From Yamagishiella unicocca (Eukaryota > Chlorophyta > Chlorophyceae > Chlamydomonadales > Volvocaceae), in contig BDSL01000021.1 of the NCBI GenBank assembly GCA_003116995.1, positions 372,001 through 436,000 on the forward strand: DNA of 64,000 nucleotides, written 5' to 3'. The translations under genes were made by a program, and so were the position numbers. Positions 1 through 13,089 of the stretch are shown here, one piece after another. Numbering within the stretch: the stretch's first letter is position 1; each line of letters starts with the position of its first letter. The notes under the pieces were generated by a model. It saw nothing but the letters and a program-made list of their open reading frames with translations. It was not told the origin of the DNA and ran no database searches.

Positions 1-514
1 CATGAGACCCAAGAAGTTAGCCAGGACGAGCCAGGACCCAGACCGAATGGAGCCAGGACTCAGGTCACGCGCGGCCGTGCGAGCCGCCTCAGTTCCCGAC
101 ACTTACATAAGCGCGGCCACTCGCGCCGACTTTTTCCGGACCGAAAAAGGCGGCAGCCCCTCCAGCCGCCACCGGAGGCGCACCCCCAGCATCACTGGAG
201 GCCTGTGGGTGCGGGGAGTTTGCTGGGACCGGCGCCGGTCCGTGTCCCTTGCCTGCCCCATGTCCGGCACTGCCTGAGGTGGTCAGTACGCTCGAAGAGC
301 ACCTTGCGGTAGTGCCTGCCCCTGGGCCGGGGCGATCGGGCTGTAGCAGTGGCTCTGCTGGCTGCCCTGCACGGTCTGCCGGTAGCTGCCCCGCTGCTGG
401 TTGTTCAGCATCTGGCCCATGTTGGGTTGTGGCCGGTGCAAGGCCCCCCGGCTGCGAGCAGTGTGTTTGGGATGTTGTCGCCCTGGCCGCCTCGGTGCCG
501 GTTGATGTTGGCCT

Positions 515-2160
515 CATCATGCTTCGGGCTGGTTCGCGCCGGCCGGCGGTGCCAGGCGCTCAAGCGCAGTTGACTGCGGTAGCTGATTTTGGGACCCTCA
601 GCTCGGTGCGCCGCGGACCGGGTGTGGTGCTGCTGGGGCCGTCCGTTCCTCCGTGCGGTTTGGGGATGCTGCCTGACACCTGGCTGCCCTGGAGGGCCTG
701 AGCGGCTCGTGCCCCCTGCTCTTCGTGCGCCGCCTGTCCACCTGTCTGGTGCCTTCTCGACCCGGGGCCGTTTTGGGGGCCTTTTCCCCCGTGCGGTTTG
801 TTCCGTCTAGTTTATTATTTTGTCGTTCTGAGACTGTTTTGGTGGGTGTGCCTGGAGGGCCATCTGCCCGGGTTTGCGCTTTCCCCGTCCTCGTGGCCTT
901 GGTTCGTTGGAACTGCCCATCGTGCTGCAGTGCCCTTTGCTGGCCGGTTGTTCGTGTGGTGCGCCATATTGTTGCGATGACCACATCTTAATCTTATCTG
1001 ATTTCTACCTTATTACCCGTATTTATTTCTCATTATTCTTAACGTTAATTTGACGATATATGGCGAGCTCCTCCAAGACGAGCCGGGGAGAGCCCTGCAG
1101 AGCCGGGTTGTTAGCCTGGTTGCCTGCATGCATGCACCATAATTCCGCGATGAAATTATGGAGTGCCGGCTGCGAGCGGCTATGCATTTAAGAATTTGTA
1201 ACACTGTAAAACACTGTGACGTCTTAATGGCACGCATGGCAGACATGCAGCTGCAACGGAAAAAGCTGCCACACTGTGCCTCATCAATCTTAATGTCTTG
1301 TTATCATTAACAATATTTATAATGAGCGCCTTCAATCGATAATGAGCGTTACAATACGTTCCCCGACGTACGGCCTCACCATATATACGAGAGCTGGGGC
1401 TGAACCCAGCAGACGCCACAGGATGCCGCCAAGGGCACAGGCGAGCCCCGAAAAGCACAATCGACACCGGGAAAAATCAGGAAAAGCTGGAAGACCCAGA
1501 AAGAGCGAGGCCGCACCTTACAACGAGCCAGCGCTAGCAGCCAGCAGACGCCCCGAAAGGCACAGGAAGGAAAGCAGGGCACCTCGGCGCACGCAAGACA
1601 GCGGGGCCCCAATAGAAAAGACAACCCCGGCACCCCAAGGCCCACCGCCAGGAAAATCGACGGGACCAGCCAACAGCCCGGACCGACGCGCTCAGGGCGC
1701 CACCAGGCACCACCCATCCCAACACACCAAGGCCACGAGGACGGGGAAAGCGCAAGGCCGGGCAGACGGCGCCCCAGGCACACCCACCAAAACAACGAGG
1801 TGCACCATCCCGCGCGGGAGAGCAGCGGCGCCAAACACAAACACAGTCCCCGGGCCCAGAAGGCACCAGAAAGGCGGACCAGCGGCCCACGAAGAGCACG
1901 AGGTGGGAGCCGGTCAGCCCCTCCAGGGCAGCCATGGATCAGCCAGCACACCGCAAGCGACCCCCAACCGCACGGAGGAACGGGTGGGCGGCCCCGACAG
2001 CACCCCATCCGGTCCGCGGCACACCGAGCTGAGCAAATTCCGCAGGCGGCTCAAAAACCAGCAAGCGCCGTCGACTGCGCGCGAGCGCACGGCACCAAGT
2101 GGGGCCCCCCAGGTGGGCAAGGCACCGCCGTCCGACACGAAACAGCCCGGAGAGTGAAGC
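515..2160. repeat. Large inverted repeat with direct sub-repeats
   Basis: The sequence at about 515-935 reads again, in reverse complement, at about 1720-2160. Matching blocks include the run around 876-900 (CCCGTCCTCGTGGCCTTGG) against 1730-1755, and the run around 597-620 against 2010-2035. Divergence is roughly 20-30 percent with small gaps, including about 30 extra bases near 2100-2130 in the right arm. The spacer of about 0.8 kb contains the start of a direct repeat: the block at 1383-1440 recurs at 2172-2230. The pattern suggests an old non-autonomous transposon or nested insertions. No transposase is visible and target duplications could not be defined. Confidence 0.6.
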
Positions 2161-3042
2161 GGCCCATGTCCGTGGCCTCAACATATGAGAGCCAGGGCTG
2201 AAACCAGCAGACAGCCCCAAGGGCACATGAAAGCCTCACAAAGACGCCGGGCAAACCCAAGGGGGGGGACCCAGCGCAGACCGAGACCGCACGATGCGAC
2301 GGCACACCTCAGCACACGGCGTGCAAAATTCATGATTTCACGCGTTGCTTAGTAAAAATGTTTTCAGTCATACACTCTGAAGGTAGGCCCGTTGAATAAA
2401 CGTGGATCTGCGTGGATCGGTCGGCCCAGGTCGGCCCAACTTGTAGGTTTGCCCGCCCAGCAACAAAGGCAACCTTCGCTTGCAGAAGCTCAATATTCGG
2501 TAAAACATATGGAGTCTGACGTGATTGCATGGCAGAACGCGACAGGCCTGCCTATGCCGTAGCTTGACCACCTAGGACGACCTAGGACGACTCTACCACC
2601 CAGTACCATGCATACCACCTCCTGGCAATAGGTTGGGCCTGTTGGGGGGGCGGGCCGCTATTCAAGTGGTGACTGACGAGTAATATAGCTTCATTAGTAT
2701 GGCGGAACAGCGGGCGTATCGAGGACGACGAACGTTTCGGAATTCCCACCGGCCTCTAACGGTGGTCGGTCGCCAGAACAGTCCAGAACCCCACACTTGA
2801 GATACGCGGCAGCTTTTTCTGCATTGTCACTGCAGTTACTACCACGTTATACGGGTTGCTACATTGTGGTCGTCGTTGCCGCTTGCTTTTAGGGACGTCC
2901 TTGTTGTGGGGTTCTCCTTGTAGTGCGGGTCGCTATCCGTTTGCTTCTCAAAATTAATAGCTCTATAACTGCCTTTTCCCTAACTATTCCTAACTATTAC
3001 CGAGAGATTACACATTGCGTTTGTCGTAAAGGTTGAACAACG

Positions 3043-3085
3043 TACGTCGACGGCATACGTCGACGGCATACGTCGACGGCATACG
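3043..3085. repeat. 13-bp tandem repeat, three copies
   Basis: Three perfect copies of TACGTCGACGGCA stand head to tail, followed by a partial fourth. Each unit contains a GTCGAC palindrome. The block is about 220 bases upstream of the receptor-kinase start codon. Function, if any, is unknown. Confidence 0.85.
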
Positions 3086-3303
3086 GTTGCAGAACTCGCA
3101 GTACCGAATCCTAGAAGTAGTAAGGATGAAAAGTGAATATCATCACTAGAGTTATCCTATCGAAGTTACAAGATCGTGCCGACATGGTTTAATAATACGG
3201 ACCAGTGACCAGTTCAGCAGGCTGCTATTCGAACCATGGACGTTCGGGCACTTCCCCAAAGCGTTTAACTCCAATAGCATAGTCGGGTCGGTTGATTGCG
3301 AGA

Positions 3304-6300
3304 ATGCCGTGCAAATCGTTCCCTAGGATTGCAAGCTTGTTTGCTGTTACCATCACCTTTATTGTTGCTTCTGTGCTAATCCCTAGGATCGAAGCAAGCA
3401 ACTCGCAGACTGCGCTTCTTCAAATGCAATTGCTTAATACGCGGGAACGAATGCTTTCCGTCGACGAAGCGACGGCGACGGCTTCAGTCCGAAATGGCTT
3501 TGAGCTGGCACTTGCATTTGCAGACCAAGATATAAAAACCATATCTGTCACAGCAGATCTGGTACTATCGGATGCCGACTGGACCACGCTGTCGACTCCA
3601 GTGGTCCTCGCTCGCAACCTTACTGTCAAGGGAGCGAACAGCCAAGCCGACACGTGGTTCAGATTGGACATAAATTTTGTCAAGAGCAAGGTGGGCAAGC
3701 GGCCTATGTTCGGGTGCAAAGATACGTTCACCGGCAGGATGCATGTGTGTCCATCGGTCCCAGTCGATAACAATCCCAGACCATCCAAGTGGGATACGTT
3801 ATCCTGCATTGTGGGGTTCCCAAGGGCGTCCAGCGTCTGTGAGCTGCACTGCCATGCGTCGCCCACGGAAGCAGGTAGGCAAGGGATACACTTGCACACA
3901 TCTACCTGCCGCACGCACGCAAATCCAGACATATGGCTGAAATTCTTAAAATCCTAAATCCCATATTCTCTGGCGTGATCTACCACACATTTATGTGACG
4001 GGCTTGATGCTGGTAGTGTGGCCGCAGTTCCCTTAAAATGTTGCATTGCTAGCCGTGTACAGTAAAGACGCCACGTGCCGACATTGCAAAGATCTATGCA
4101 GCTCGTACGCGTACACGCACAGACGGACTGCCACGGCTGCACGTATACGCAACCTCGACCGACCGGCCGACGCGGTGTATGCGAGCTGCATGGGCCGCTG
4201 ATCTCGATTGGAAACGATTTGGATGCGGCTGCTGTGACCCGTGCGCCATCTGATCCTGGCACTTCACGTGTGCCGAACCATACGTCTTATTTTAGCAACC
4301 AGTACGACAAGGTTTGGTCCAGTTACCTGGATGTGCCTGACCCGTTCGTTATGACTGCATGAAAACAGGTGCAACTGGGTGCCGGCCTGACGTTGACGTT
4401 TACCTACGTTGTGATCGACCGCTGGAGGGAGGGTCCACATTTCAGGGTGGGTTGTTGGATGTGGGTCTGTACATCAGCCTGGTCACGCTTGCAAGTGTAC
4501 CCGGGATGATGCCGCGCAGGGCGATTGACACGGGAGGCGCACCGCGATCGATCGCGCCATGGATGCGTATGTAGGGCCATGGGCGCATGTACGGGCTCCG
4601 AGGGTTGTGAGCGCGACCGACTGATGCATGGAGCATGCACGCGACGGGTTCAGTGAGGTTTAGCATGCCGTACATGTCGGCGATGGATCGCGGCGCGGCA
4701 TGCGCTAAATTAGCTAGATAGGTCCATTGGCCCTGATGCGCACTGAGCGCACATGTGTGCTGCAGTTTAGTAGACTTCTGCGATCGACGGGCGGGTTGCG
4801 TACGGCAACGCACCCTGGAGTGCCGCCGGGAAGCAGCAGCAGACGTATCATGATCCGGCCCTGCTGCCTGAACATGAGTCCAGGCCACGCAACTAGCGGC
4901 AGTAGTAGGCGCCAGTCGTCGGCCTCGCCCTATCTAGAGGCCTGCCTGCTGCCTGCATGTGCGCGAATAAGATGGGGCTGATGGCGGCGTGTACATGCCA
5001 TGGGGCTGAGGGCTAAACTAGGCTACCGGACAGGCAGCTAGTGACGGTGTAAAGAGTCACTCGAGGGCGGGAGAGGCTGCCTTGTTTAGTCGGCATGTTG
5101 GTTTGCTGGCGGCATGTCCATCCGGGACCACGTACGCAACAGGGGGACGGAGGGCTGAGCACTCTTATTACTTAATAAGGCCCAGCAACCAAGTAATTAG
5201 GCGCACGGCCCGTTTGCCGCGCATCTACATTAATCCTGTACATCAGACACCTACATGGAGGAATTTCGCGAAATAAAGGCTGGCCTCCTACAATGTTTGA
5301 TTGGGTCCATTGTCGTCATGCATACCGCCTGCCTGCGCAGCAGTGCTGCAGGACGAAACTAGAACGCTGTCATGATGACACTACTGCATAACTAAGTTGC
5401 GCTCATGGCTAACTGTGCGCTTCAATCCAGACATCGACCGCCGCGCGCCTTGTCATCGACCCCTGCTGATACGACACACTCCGCCACCGCCCTTGCTTGG
5501 CTGGTCCACACAAACCCGCCACGCATATACACCACTACACGACACGGCCCAGGCCCCGGGGGTGGATCTGATTGCGTCGGGCGTCGTCCCGCCGAAAGGG
5601 AGCCCCTGGAGCATGTGGCCCTCCGCCATATTCAGTGACGTCATCTGGATTCAACGTAAGTTCTGTGTACGAAAGCCAGGTCTCACGAGTGGGTATGGCG
5701 ATAGATTCTGTTACCGGGTATCGCAATATTTTTGTAGGGAATAAGGAACCGCTGGCTGAGCTTTGACTGCGTCTACCGATATGCATGCGGCCCCTATGCC
5801 GTGAATGGCTTCCGGTTGCTGTCCGCCGGATGTCCTCATCTACCTCATTATCGCCGTGAACGTATGTATGTATGCATTAGGGCTTACGCATGCTCCCTCA
5901 GGAGGACGGGAGACGTCACACTCACACCGTAACCGTTACAACACACGGTAACCGTTACAACACACTGTAACCCGTTACAACAACTCACACCGCGTCACGA
6001 GGGAGACGTCACACTCACACCGTAACCGTTACAACACACTGTAACCGTTACAACAACTCACACCGCGTCACGCCGTATGTATAACGTGTATGACGACATG
6101 TATGCCGTCGGATACTGCCCGCCGTACGTGCAGGTACCTGCCTCCCGTTGGGGCTCCAAAACTCATCCACGGCTTCCGTCCAACGGCCCGAGCACTACCC
6201 CGGCGTCCAGACCACTCGAGTGAACGTGTCGCAGTCGGGCTGCATCAACAGCACCACCGCACCGGCAGTGCAGCGCTGCTGGCCCTTGGTAGGCAGCTAT

Positions 6301-9300
6301 GATGATCTCGTTACAGTGGGCTTCAACTTCGACACCTTCAACGATCCCATGCAAGCGGGCTACTACATATGGCTGTATCGTACGCTGTATATGGTGAGCT
6401 GAGGAAGTGGCTCCAGTTCGCTTTTTGATGTGTGGAGGACGTAGGGTGGGGTGGGGGCCGCGTGTGGGCTTGTCCTACCTGTGCAGCGATAGGTCTTAAT
6501 TTGCGGCAGACTTGCGGCAGCATGCTGTGGGTTGATGCATGATGCACATAGGAGGGGTGACTGATATGCATCCAACGGTAGCTGTCTGTTGCGTGGTACG
6601 TGATTGCGCTTACCGCACGAACCGCGTCCTCCCCCCCCCCCCGTGCATCTCCTATGTCGTGTAACGGGGTCTGTAACCTCGCCACCCCGCCGTGCGTGCG
6701 TCCTTAGCTTGGTTTCTGTTCACCTAGGGCAGAGTGGACAAGGCTCGTCCGCAGGTTTCCGCTAGTCAAACCAGGTTCTCCGGCATGCAGCACAATATCA
6801 TGTTCCAACCAAGCAAGTCTCTGGCTCGCTTTTCATCCCTCCTTCTCCTATGTTTCGCACACGGATTTTCCCACATCCCTTCCTGGTGAGTGCCTTGAAG
6901 TACTTTCTCACCCTCCCGCATACGTGCTTAGTGCTCCACGGTCATGACTCTGGAGTGCACTACCAAGTACCAGGCGGTGGGATGTTTCTATCAAATGTTC
7001 CCGCAAGCGAACTCCACCGCGGCTTCAAGGTCCCCCGGCATCGTGGCCAACTCGGCATCGTCGCCAACAACTCCGCCTCCTGGCGCGGCGCCTGGTGATT
7101 CCGCAGCCGATGGGGACGACGATGACGATAAAGGAGTTTTGCTGGGCGCCGTCCTTGGAGGCGTGCTGGGAGGTGCGTGGACGCGCGGGAGGGTCGCTCT
7201 CTACAAAACGCAAATGCAGGCCACCTCCGAGCTTCCGCAGTCTAGCTGGACACATGCTTTGCGTGCCACCATTGATCTGGCCACGACTCGCTTCTGCGTC
7301 CTGAACACATAAATTTTTACTTTTAATTTTATATTGTTTCCGCGCGCGGTCGCTTTCTATTCACCCATCTCAGGTCTCGTGCTCATCGCCGTCGTTGCTG
7401 GCGTAGCTATTACTATTGCGCGTCGCCGACGTCACCGGCGAAGCTACGGCCTGCCTTCCAAGGAGGTGTACGGCAGGTAGGTGCACTCGCCAGTGTGTTT
7501 TGTCCTCCTCGGCTCCTCCAGCTTTTGTAGCGTCATCAACATATGATGTCGTGTCCTCCTGTCATACGACGCAGTACGGAATGCACCAATGGCGCCGGCG
7601 ACGGTGATGCGAGTGGCGTTGCTGCGGGTGCTGCTGCGGGCCACATCGGGCTGCAGGTGGGGCAGGAAGGAGATCGCAGCGGGTCCACGCCCCAGACCCT
7701 GGCGCTAGAGCAACCAGCAGGGCAGGACCGACCGAGTGAGTCATCCGTCTTGCGCGATGTGCCCACCGTAAGCGAATACTCCATGTTTTCACACCACCCG
7801 TATTATTGGCGTTTTGAACGCATTATTCAATGTTCCTTTCCTTATCCTTAACATGTGCCCATGCATCGCGGCTGCTTGCATTTCCACCTGGCCCGGAACT
7901 GCTCGCACGGCATCCTTTGCCAAGCAACCCAATCCCTAGAGGTGCACGGCATTCCCCCTACCTCGCGTCCCGGGTGTCCTACCTGTTTGTATCGCCCCCT
8001 CACGCAGCACCTTCGCGAATCGAAGCGCCAGACTGGGATACCTTGGACTTGGCGCTGGTGCCCGTGACCTCCCTGACCCCCCTACATCCCGACATCAAGC
8101 TCAACCTGACGCTTGACGGCGGAGAGGTGCAGCTCACGTCGATCACTCGCGGCAAGGGCGCATTTGGGCGCGTCGTCGAGGGCGTGTATGGAGGCGTGCG
8201 AGTGGCGGTGAAGCTGATTGACCACGGCTTGGGGCCGGCACCCGGGGTGGCGCCGCCATTGGGTGGCGACAAGCCGGCGGCGGTGGCGGCCGCCGCTGCT
8301 GCGCTGAACCGAGCGCAGAAGACGTCCGGACACACTGCGTCGCCGCTGCGACCCGCGGGCGATGACGGCGTGCTGTGCGCGATACCAGAGGCGCTGCTGT
8401 TCCACAACGAAGGAGTGAGCAGTGCCCTGGGTCTGGGGTCGTCGTTGCCGGTGGCGCCCGGTGGGAGGTCCCCTGCAGCGGCTGCAGTCACGGGAGCAGC
8501 CGCGGGCGTTGCGGATCAGCCCGTAGGAGCTGGAGGGAGTGAGCAAGTGGCGGGCGATGGCGATATGGTGCTGCCTGCTCCGATTGACCAGCAGGCGGCC
8601 ATGAGCAGTAGCAACGCTGGCAGCTATAGTGTGACCAGCGACGCTACTGCCGTCACCACCCCTGGCGAAGGGGCTTACCCATGGGGGAAGTACTCGGCAT
8701 CGACGGACAGCCACTCCAAGAGCAAGAGCCAGGGCAGCAGCGGCACGCCGGGCGCGCCAGCAGCAGCGGACCACCCTCCCTCGACCGACAACTCGCTCGA
8801 GGCCACCCTCAAACAGGAGGTTGAGGTGCTGGCAAGGTATCCGTTAACCGCGCCCGAAAACACAGTAGAGCAGGAAAATTCACACGCATGGGACAGTTAG
8901 CTTTTCTGAACACATGGCAAGGGTATTTGCCCGCGGCCAGCGAGGAGGTCAGGCGGGCAGGGATGGAGGTTGTTAGCAGTTAAGTGCCCTGTGCCGGTTG
9001 CACGGTCGTGTGGCCGTAATGCCACAGCTAACGAACCTTGTCGTTCATGAACTCACTCCCCTGGCCGCCACTGCATGTGGCTGTACGGCGCCCGACCACC
9101 CGCCCAGGTGCCAGCACCCCAACATCGTCCGTCTGCTGGCCGCCTGCCTTACGTAAGCGGGAGGGCTCTGCTGGGGAGGTGGGAGCACGTCTTGGGAAAC
9201 AATGAGAGGATAATGATGATTATGATGCGGCGGCGGAGGGGGGGGAGGGGGCGGCGCTTTGTACCATTATTGCGGAAGCTTGTTGACCAGCAGGCGCACT

Positions 9301-11896
9301 GGCGGCGTCATGGGTCGCGAACGTCAGGCATCTTTGCCTTGCACATAATGGCTTGTTGCCCAGCGGATAATGTATCAGGTGCCGCCGCGCCTCCATTTAC
9401 TGGAAACTCCCTGCGATGCCTGCAGGCCTCCCCGGTTCTGCCTGGTGATGGAGCTCTTGGATACCTCCCTGGACCGCCTGCTGTACGGCGAGTCCCGGCT
9501 GCTGCCGCTGGACACGGTGAGTTGACCCGCTCGCTTGATCTCGGAGCAGCCGTACACGTCCCCGTGAGAGGGGAGTGTACGACGGTCGGTGTGTCCGGTG
9601 TGCGGCAAGTGCTCCTGGTAATGGGAGGGTGAGGCTGATCTGCCCTGTGCTTGCCTCCGCCCGCAGATCCTGCACATCTCAATCCAGGTCGCCTGCGGGC
9701 TGGCCTACCTGCACCCGACGATTGTGCACCGCGGTGCGCCTGGGTGGGGTCCCGGGTGTGGTGCGGCCGGGTAACGTAGAAGCGGGCATTGGTGGGGCCG
9801 GGCTGGGGTGGGCGAGTGACCCATCCCTACCTTACCGTCCTTCATCCATGCGCTCACGGACGGTGCGCAAATGGCTGGCAGCAGCCTATGGGGTTTCGCG
9901 CTCGCTCTCGCGCTCGCTAGCCCGACCTCTCACCCCGCCGTCTGCACTGCACGGGCTGCTCCTCACTTTCCGGCCTCCGTAATTCTGACTGCAGACCTCA
10001 AGCCAGGCAATGTGCTGATTGCGCACCCGGAATCACCCCACCCCGTGGCGAAGCTCGCGGTGGGTGGTGGCGGGACGAGGCAGGGTCTTACCCCCTGAAG
10101 TAAGGACCCACACACGGGCCGTATGAAGCTATGAACCGATCGACTACCTCCCGATCTGAATAACTCAATAACGGGGGTGAAGCCGAGCCAGCCAGCCTCA
10201 ATGGCCTCTACGACAGGGGTGAGGGGCACGGACGAGGTATGACTCATTATGCGCAGGTCAAGCAGATACCGCTCTTGTACTTGTGAGAGCAGGCAACGGA
10301 CAGCGGTGTGCTGGAGTCATGTCCACGTACGGCGGACACCGCACCGCACCGCACAACCATATTTTCGGTGTGGCCCCCCTCACCGCTCCTCGCCCGCCCC
10401 ACCTGTCGTACAGGACTTCGGGCTGTCGCGGCTACGAGATACCGTCCTGGTGACTCGCCATCCGGAGGTCGGCACGGTACGGCAGGACCGCTGCTGCCAC
10501 CACTGCTAGTGCTGTTGATGCTGCTATGTGTTGCTACTGCTAGTGCTGTTATTGGTGCTACTACTGATGTTGATGCTGCTACTGCAGCCTGCGCCTTGCT
10601 GCTGCCTCCTCGCCCTCTCCAGCTCTCTGCTGTCGGCCACCGAGCGATGCGTGTGTTGAGCTTCTAACCCATCCAACCGTCCAACTACTTAATAACCAAC
10701 CCATGCAGGCCGCGTACATAGCACCGGAGGCCTTCGACGTTAAAAACTACCACATCACAGACCGCGTGGTGGGTTGAGATGGTGGAGGGACGCAGCTACC
10801 GGTTCGTTCATAGCCGCACAACTCGCTGGACTTTGCCATTTTAGCAGCAAACACACATGGAAGGTGCATCAACAAGATAGGCACGGGCGAAACTCCCAAC
10901 CTTATCTATCACGGCGGCATCTGCCACCCGCTGGTGGGGACAGTGGTGACAGTGATGACAGCATTATCAACAGGGAATGCTGGCTTGGTGGGCGATATCG
11001 GCACATTACATGGCATCCTCGCATAAGATACATTACGTTCATGCAAACCGTCAAAGCTATCTCAGCGTTGCTTTTGTATGTGATTTCCGCGGCTGTGGTA
11101 CTGCGCATGCAGGACGTGTATGCTCTTGGCGTAATGTTGTGGGAGATGCTGGTAGGCAAGCGCCCCTGGGCAGGTCAGAATATGGTGGTCATCGCCTTGA
11201 GTGTCTCGATGCGCCGCCAGCGTCTCCCCCTGGATGGGCTGTCGCCGGATCGCTGCCCGCCCAAGCTGCGAGCCGTCATCGTCTCCTGCTGGGAGCACGT
11301 CCCGGCTCGGCGCCCAGCCGCGTCTGAGCTGGTGAAGACGTTGACGCTGATCCAGCAGGTTGGTTGGTTGGTTGGTTGCTGCCCTCGCTGTGGGCGGGTT
11401 TACGGGGGGGACCCCTAAGCGAATGGTTGCGCTCGCTCCCCAGAACTGAAATCGGCATACTGTAATCGATTGGAGCTGCTCGAGGCGTGTGAGTGTATGG
11501 ATATAGGCATTTCGGGACAGATTCCACGTTCGGATAACCAGGCTTTTCCGGGCCTCCCGGTGTCCGTCTCCCCTACCTCAAGCCACCACTGGATTTTCCG
11601 TGCGGGTGGTCATGCAGGAAGCGGTCGGCAGCGGCGGCTCTGGGCCCCTCCCCGGGTTGGGGCAGCAGCAGCAGCCTGCTGGGGGCACCTCCGCGGAGCG
11701 ACTGGTGGCCCTGCGTGGAGTCGCCGGGGAGGTCGCGGGGGCTGAGCCTGCCAGGCACTTCGCTCGGGCCCTCAAGGAGATGGAGGGGGGCACCACCGGG
11801 GAAATGCTACTGGCTGACGCCAACCAGGCGGAGCTTGCGCCGAGCACCTGGGGAACCCAGACGCCCCCAGACAATAACGGGCTACCGACCAACTAA
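3304..11896 (+). CDS. Receptor-like TKL-type protein kinase, 16 exons
   Basis: Membrane kinase that probably couples an extracellular domain to Ser/Thr (or dual) phosphorylation. Exons by phase: 3304-3690, 4369-4446, 5553-5655, 6134-6393, 6932-7172, 7374-7476, 7575-7735, 8008-8836, 9108-9152, 9426-9516, 9667-9733, 9995-10059, 10414-10476, 10709-10768, 11113-11358, 11618-11896; all phases agree and give about 1,025 aa. It has an N-terminal signal sequence (about residues 8-28), an ectodomain of about 310 aa, an acidic DGDDDDDK run, a membrane helix (about 344-372) and an RRRRHRR stop-transfer stretch. The kinase is complete: GKGAFGRV loop, VAVK lysine (about 513), HRDLKPGN, DFG, APE, DVYALGVMLWEML and the late RRP arginine. 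About 190 residues of Gly/Ala/Ser-rich sequence are inserted between the VAVK strand and helix C. The ectodomain style resembles volvocine TKL receptors, but the fold assignment is inference. ATG 3304 is the first methionine in frame. Confidence 0.85.
5908..6071. repeat. 93-bp duplicated block with GTAACCGTTAC motifs (intronic)
   Basis: Inside the third-to-fourth exon intron of the receptor kinase, a block starting GGGAGACGTCACACTCACAC at 5908 repeats at 6001. Each copy holds two or three units of a GTAACCGTTACAACACAC motif. GTAACCGTTAC is a near-perfect palindrome. The same CACTGTAACCGTTACAA core is found in the 37-bp repeat at 26125 and 61505. Confidence 0.85.
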
Positions 11897-13089
11897 CAAC
11901 GGCCAACCAACATGAAGCTAGGACGACCGGGGGCTCTGACATGAGTGACTGCCGGATGCAACATCGGCCGTGCCTGCTGGAGGGCGCCGTGCCCGCGTGG
12001 GCGTCAACGCTGCTGCCCGATCACAACGGCTTAACTCTTAACAAGTAAGCTAACGGTGAGATCATTCAGTCAGCCACACAGCGTCAAGCCTTCTGGAGGC
12101 CAGCGGCTGGGTCGTCTGGCAATCTACGTACGTCACTATTATTATTTAGTAAAGGGGCATGAAAGCGGATTGTGACCTGGGGCCGCGTCACCGTGGCACC
12201 GTACCGTTATTTGGTGTGGCGTGCGTGCACGGAATGTAGCTTGGTGATGTAGCTTGGTGCCGGGACCCATGGGTCTTCCATTCCGGCCACCGCCTTGGTT
12301 GCTAAAGTGGGTGACCAGGGATCTCACAAAAGAGTGGGAGTACACAGCTGCGCAACCCCGCACTCCGCCTCGGTACGACATACGTGGCTCTGGCGCGAGC
12401 TGATGCGGTGCTTGGCAGGTGCTGCTGGTGCCACGCAGCGGCCGAGGCGCTCCGGAGCCCTCGTCACTGCTAGATTGAGGGCATAGCAGCGCATGGCGAA
12501 CAAGGGCTCTTCGACACTTTTCTGTTTTGTGAGATCCCTGGGGTCGTCAATATAGCTCTCGCCCTAGCATTCTTTAAGTGGCCCTCACACGGGCGCTTGC
12601 TCCGGCGGGTTAAAATGTACCTGGCGTTTCTATGCCCTGGCGTCGGGCGCGCAATCTGCTGCGACAGCCTTGATTTCGGTTGGCCGAGGACTCTTCGGGC
12701 GAGCCAAATGCTCTTATGTACGCTACTGTCGTACATTGTAACAGCGCAAGTCGTCAATGGACTCCCAAAGCTGAGTGGGCATTGCGTTTTTGATACCGTT
12801 GTAGCTGCAGTTGGGAAAGGGCCTTTAAGAATGACGCCCTTGGCGTCGGCCGGCTGTGGAATTTGGGGGCTGGTCGAGCGGTTATGGTGCAATAATGCGC
12901 AATGCCTTGTGTTGCTGTATGCGAGTGCAGCTGGTATGTTTGTTCTACGTTTAAACCGGACACAAATTATCTTTTGATTGGAATAATTTTCGACCGTTAG
13001 GGTAAAGGTCTCGGATGGTGTCTCAAGGGGACTCACCCCTTTAGACAACATAGCACTCGCCTTTCCAAATACACAAAGCCCATCGCACC
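11897..13089. other. Intergenic stretch between the two kinase genes
   Basis: Nothing clearly coding. A 250-codon open frame on the minus strand (12470-13222) overlaps the start of the next gene and lacks any recognisable motif or splice logic. A TGTAA motif at 12737-12741 is a possible but distant poly(A) signal for the upstream kinase. The final 60 bases, ending in a CACCATGG start context, are probably the leader of the downstream gene. Confidence 0.5.

Larger units (their letters stand above)
1..3303. other. Gene-free left flank
   Basis: No convincing exon is visible here. Open frames between about 1 and 2300 come in mirror-image pairs on both strands, because this stretch is a large inverted repeat (described separately), and none shows a recognisable domain or a coherent splice pattern. 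From 2300 to 3300 the base composition is less GC-rich than the genes, with a short 13-bp tandem repeat at 3043-3085 just ahead of the kinase gene. The last few hundred bases probably contain the promoter and 5' leader of that gene, but I see no clear TATA box. Confidence 0.6.

Noticed and set aside
1376..2157. Long overlapping open frames on both strands in the left repeat
   Set aside because: Gly/Pro/Arg/Ala-rich products on both strands are typical of GC-rich repeats; no motif or splice pattern supports a gene.
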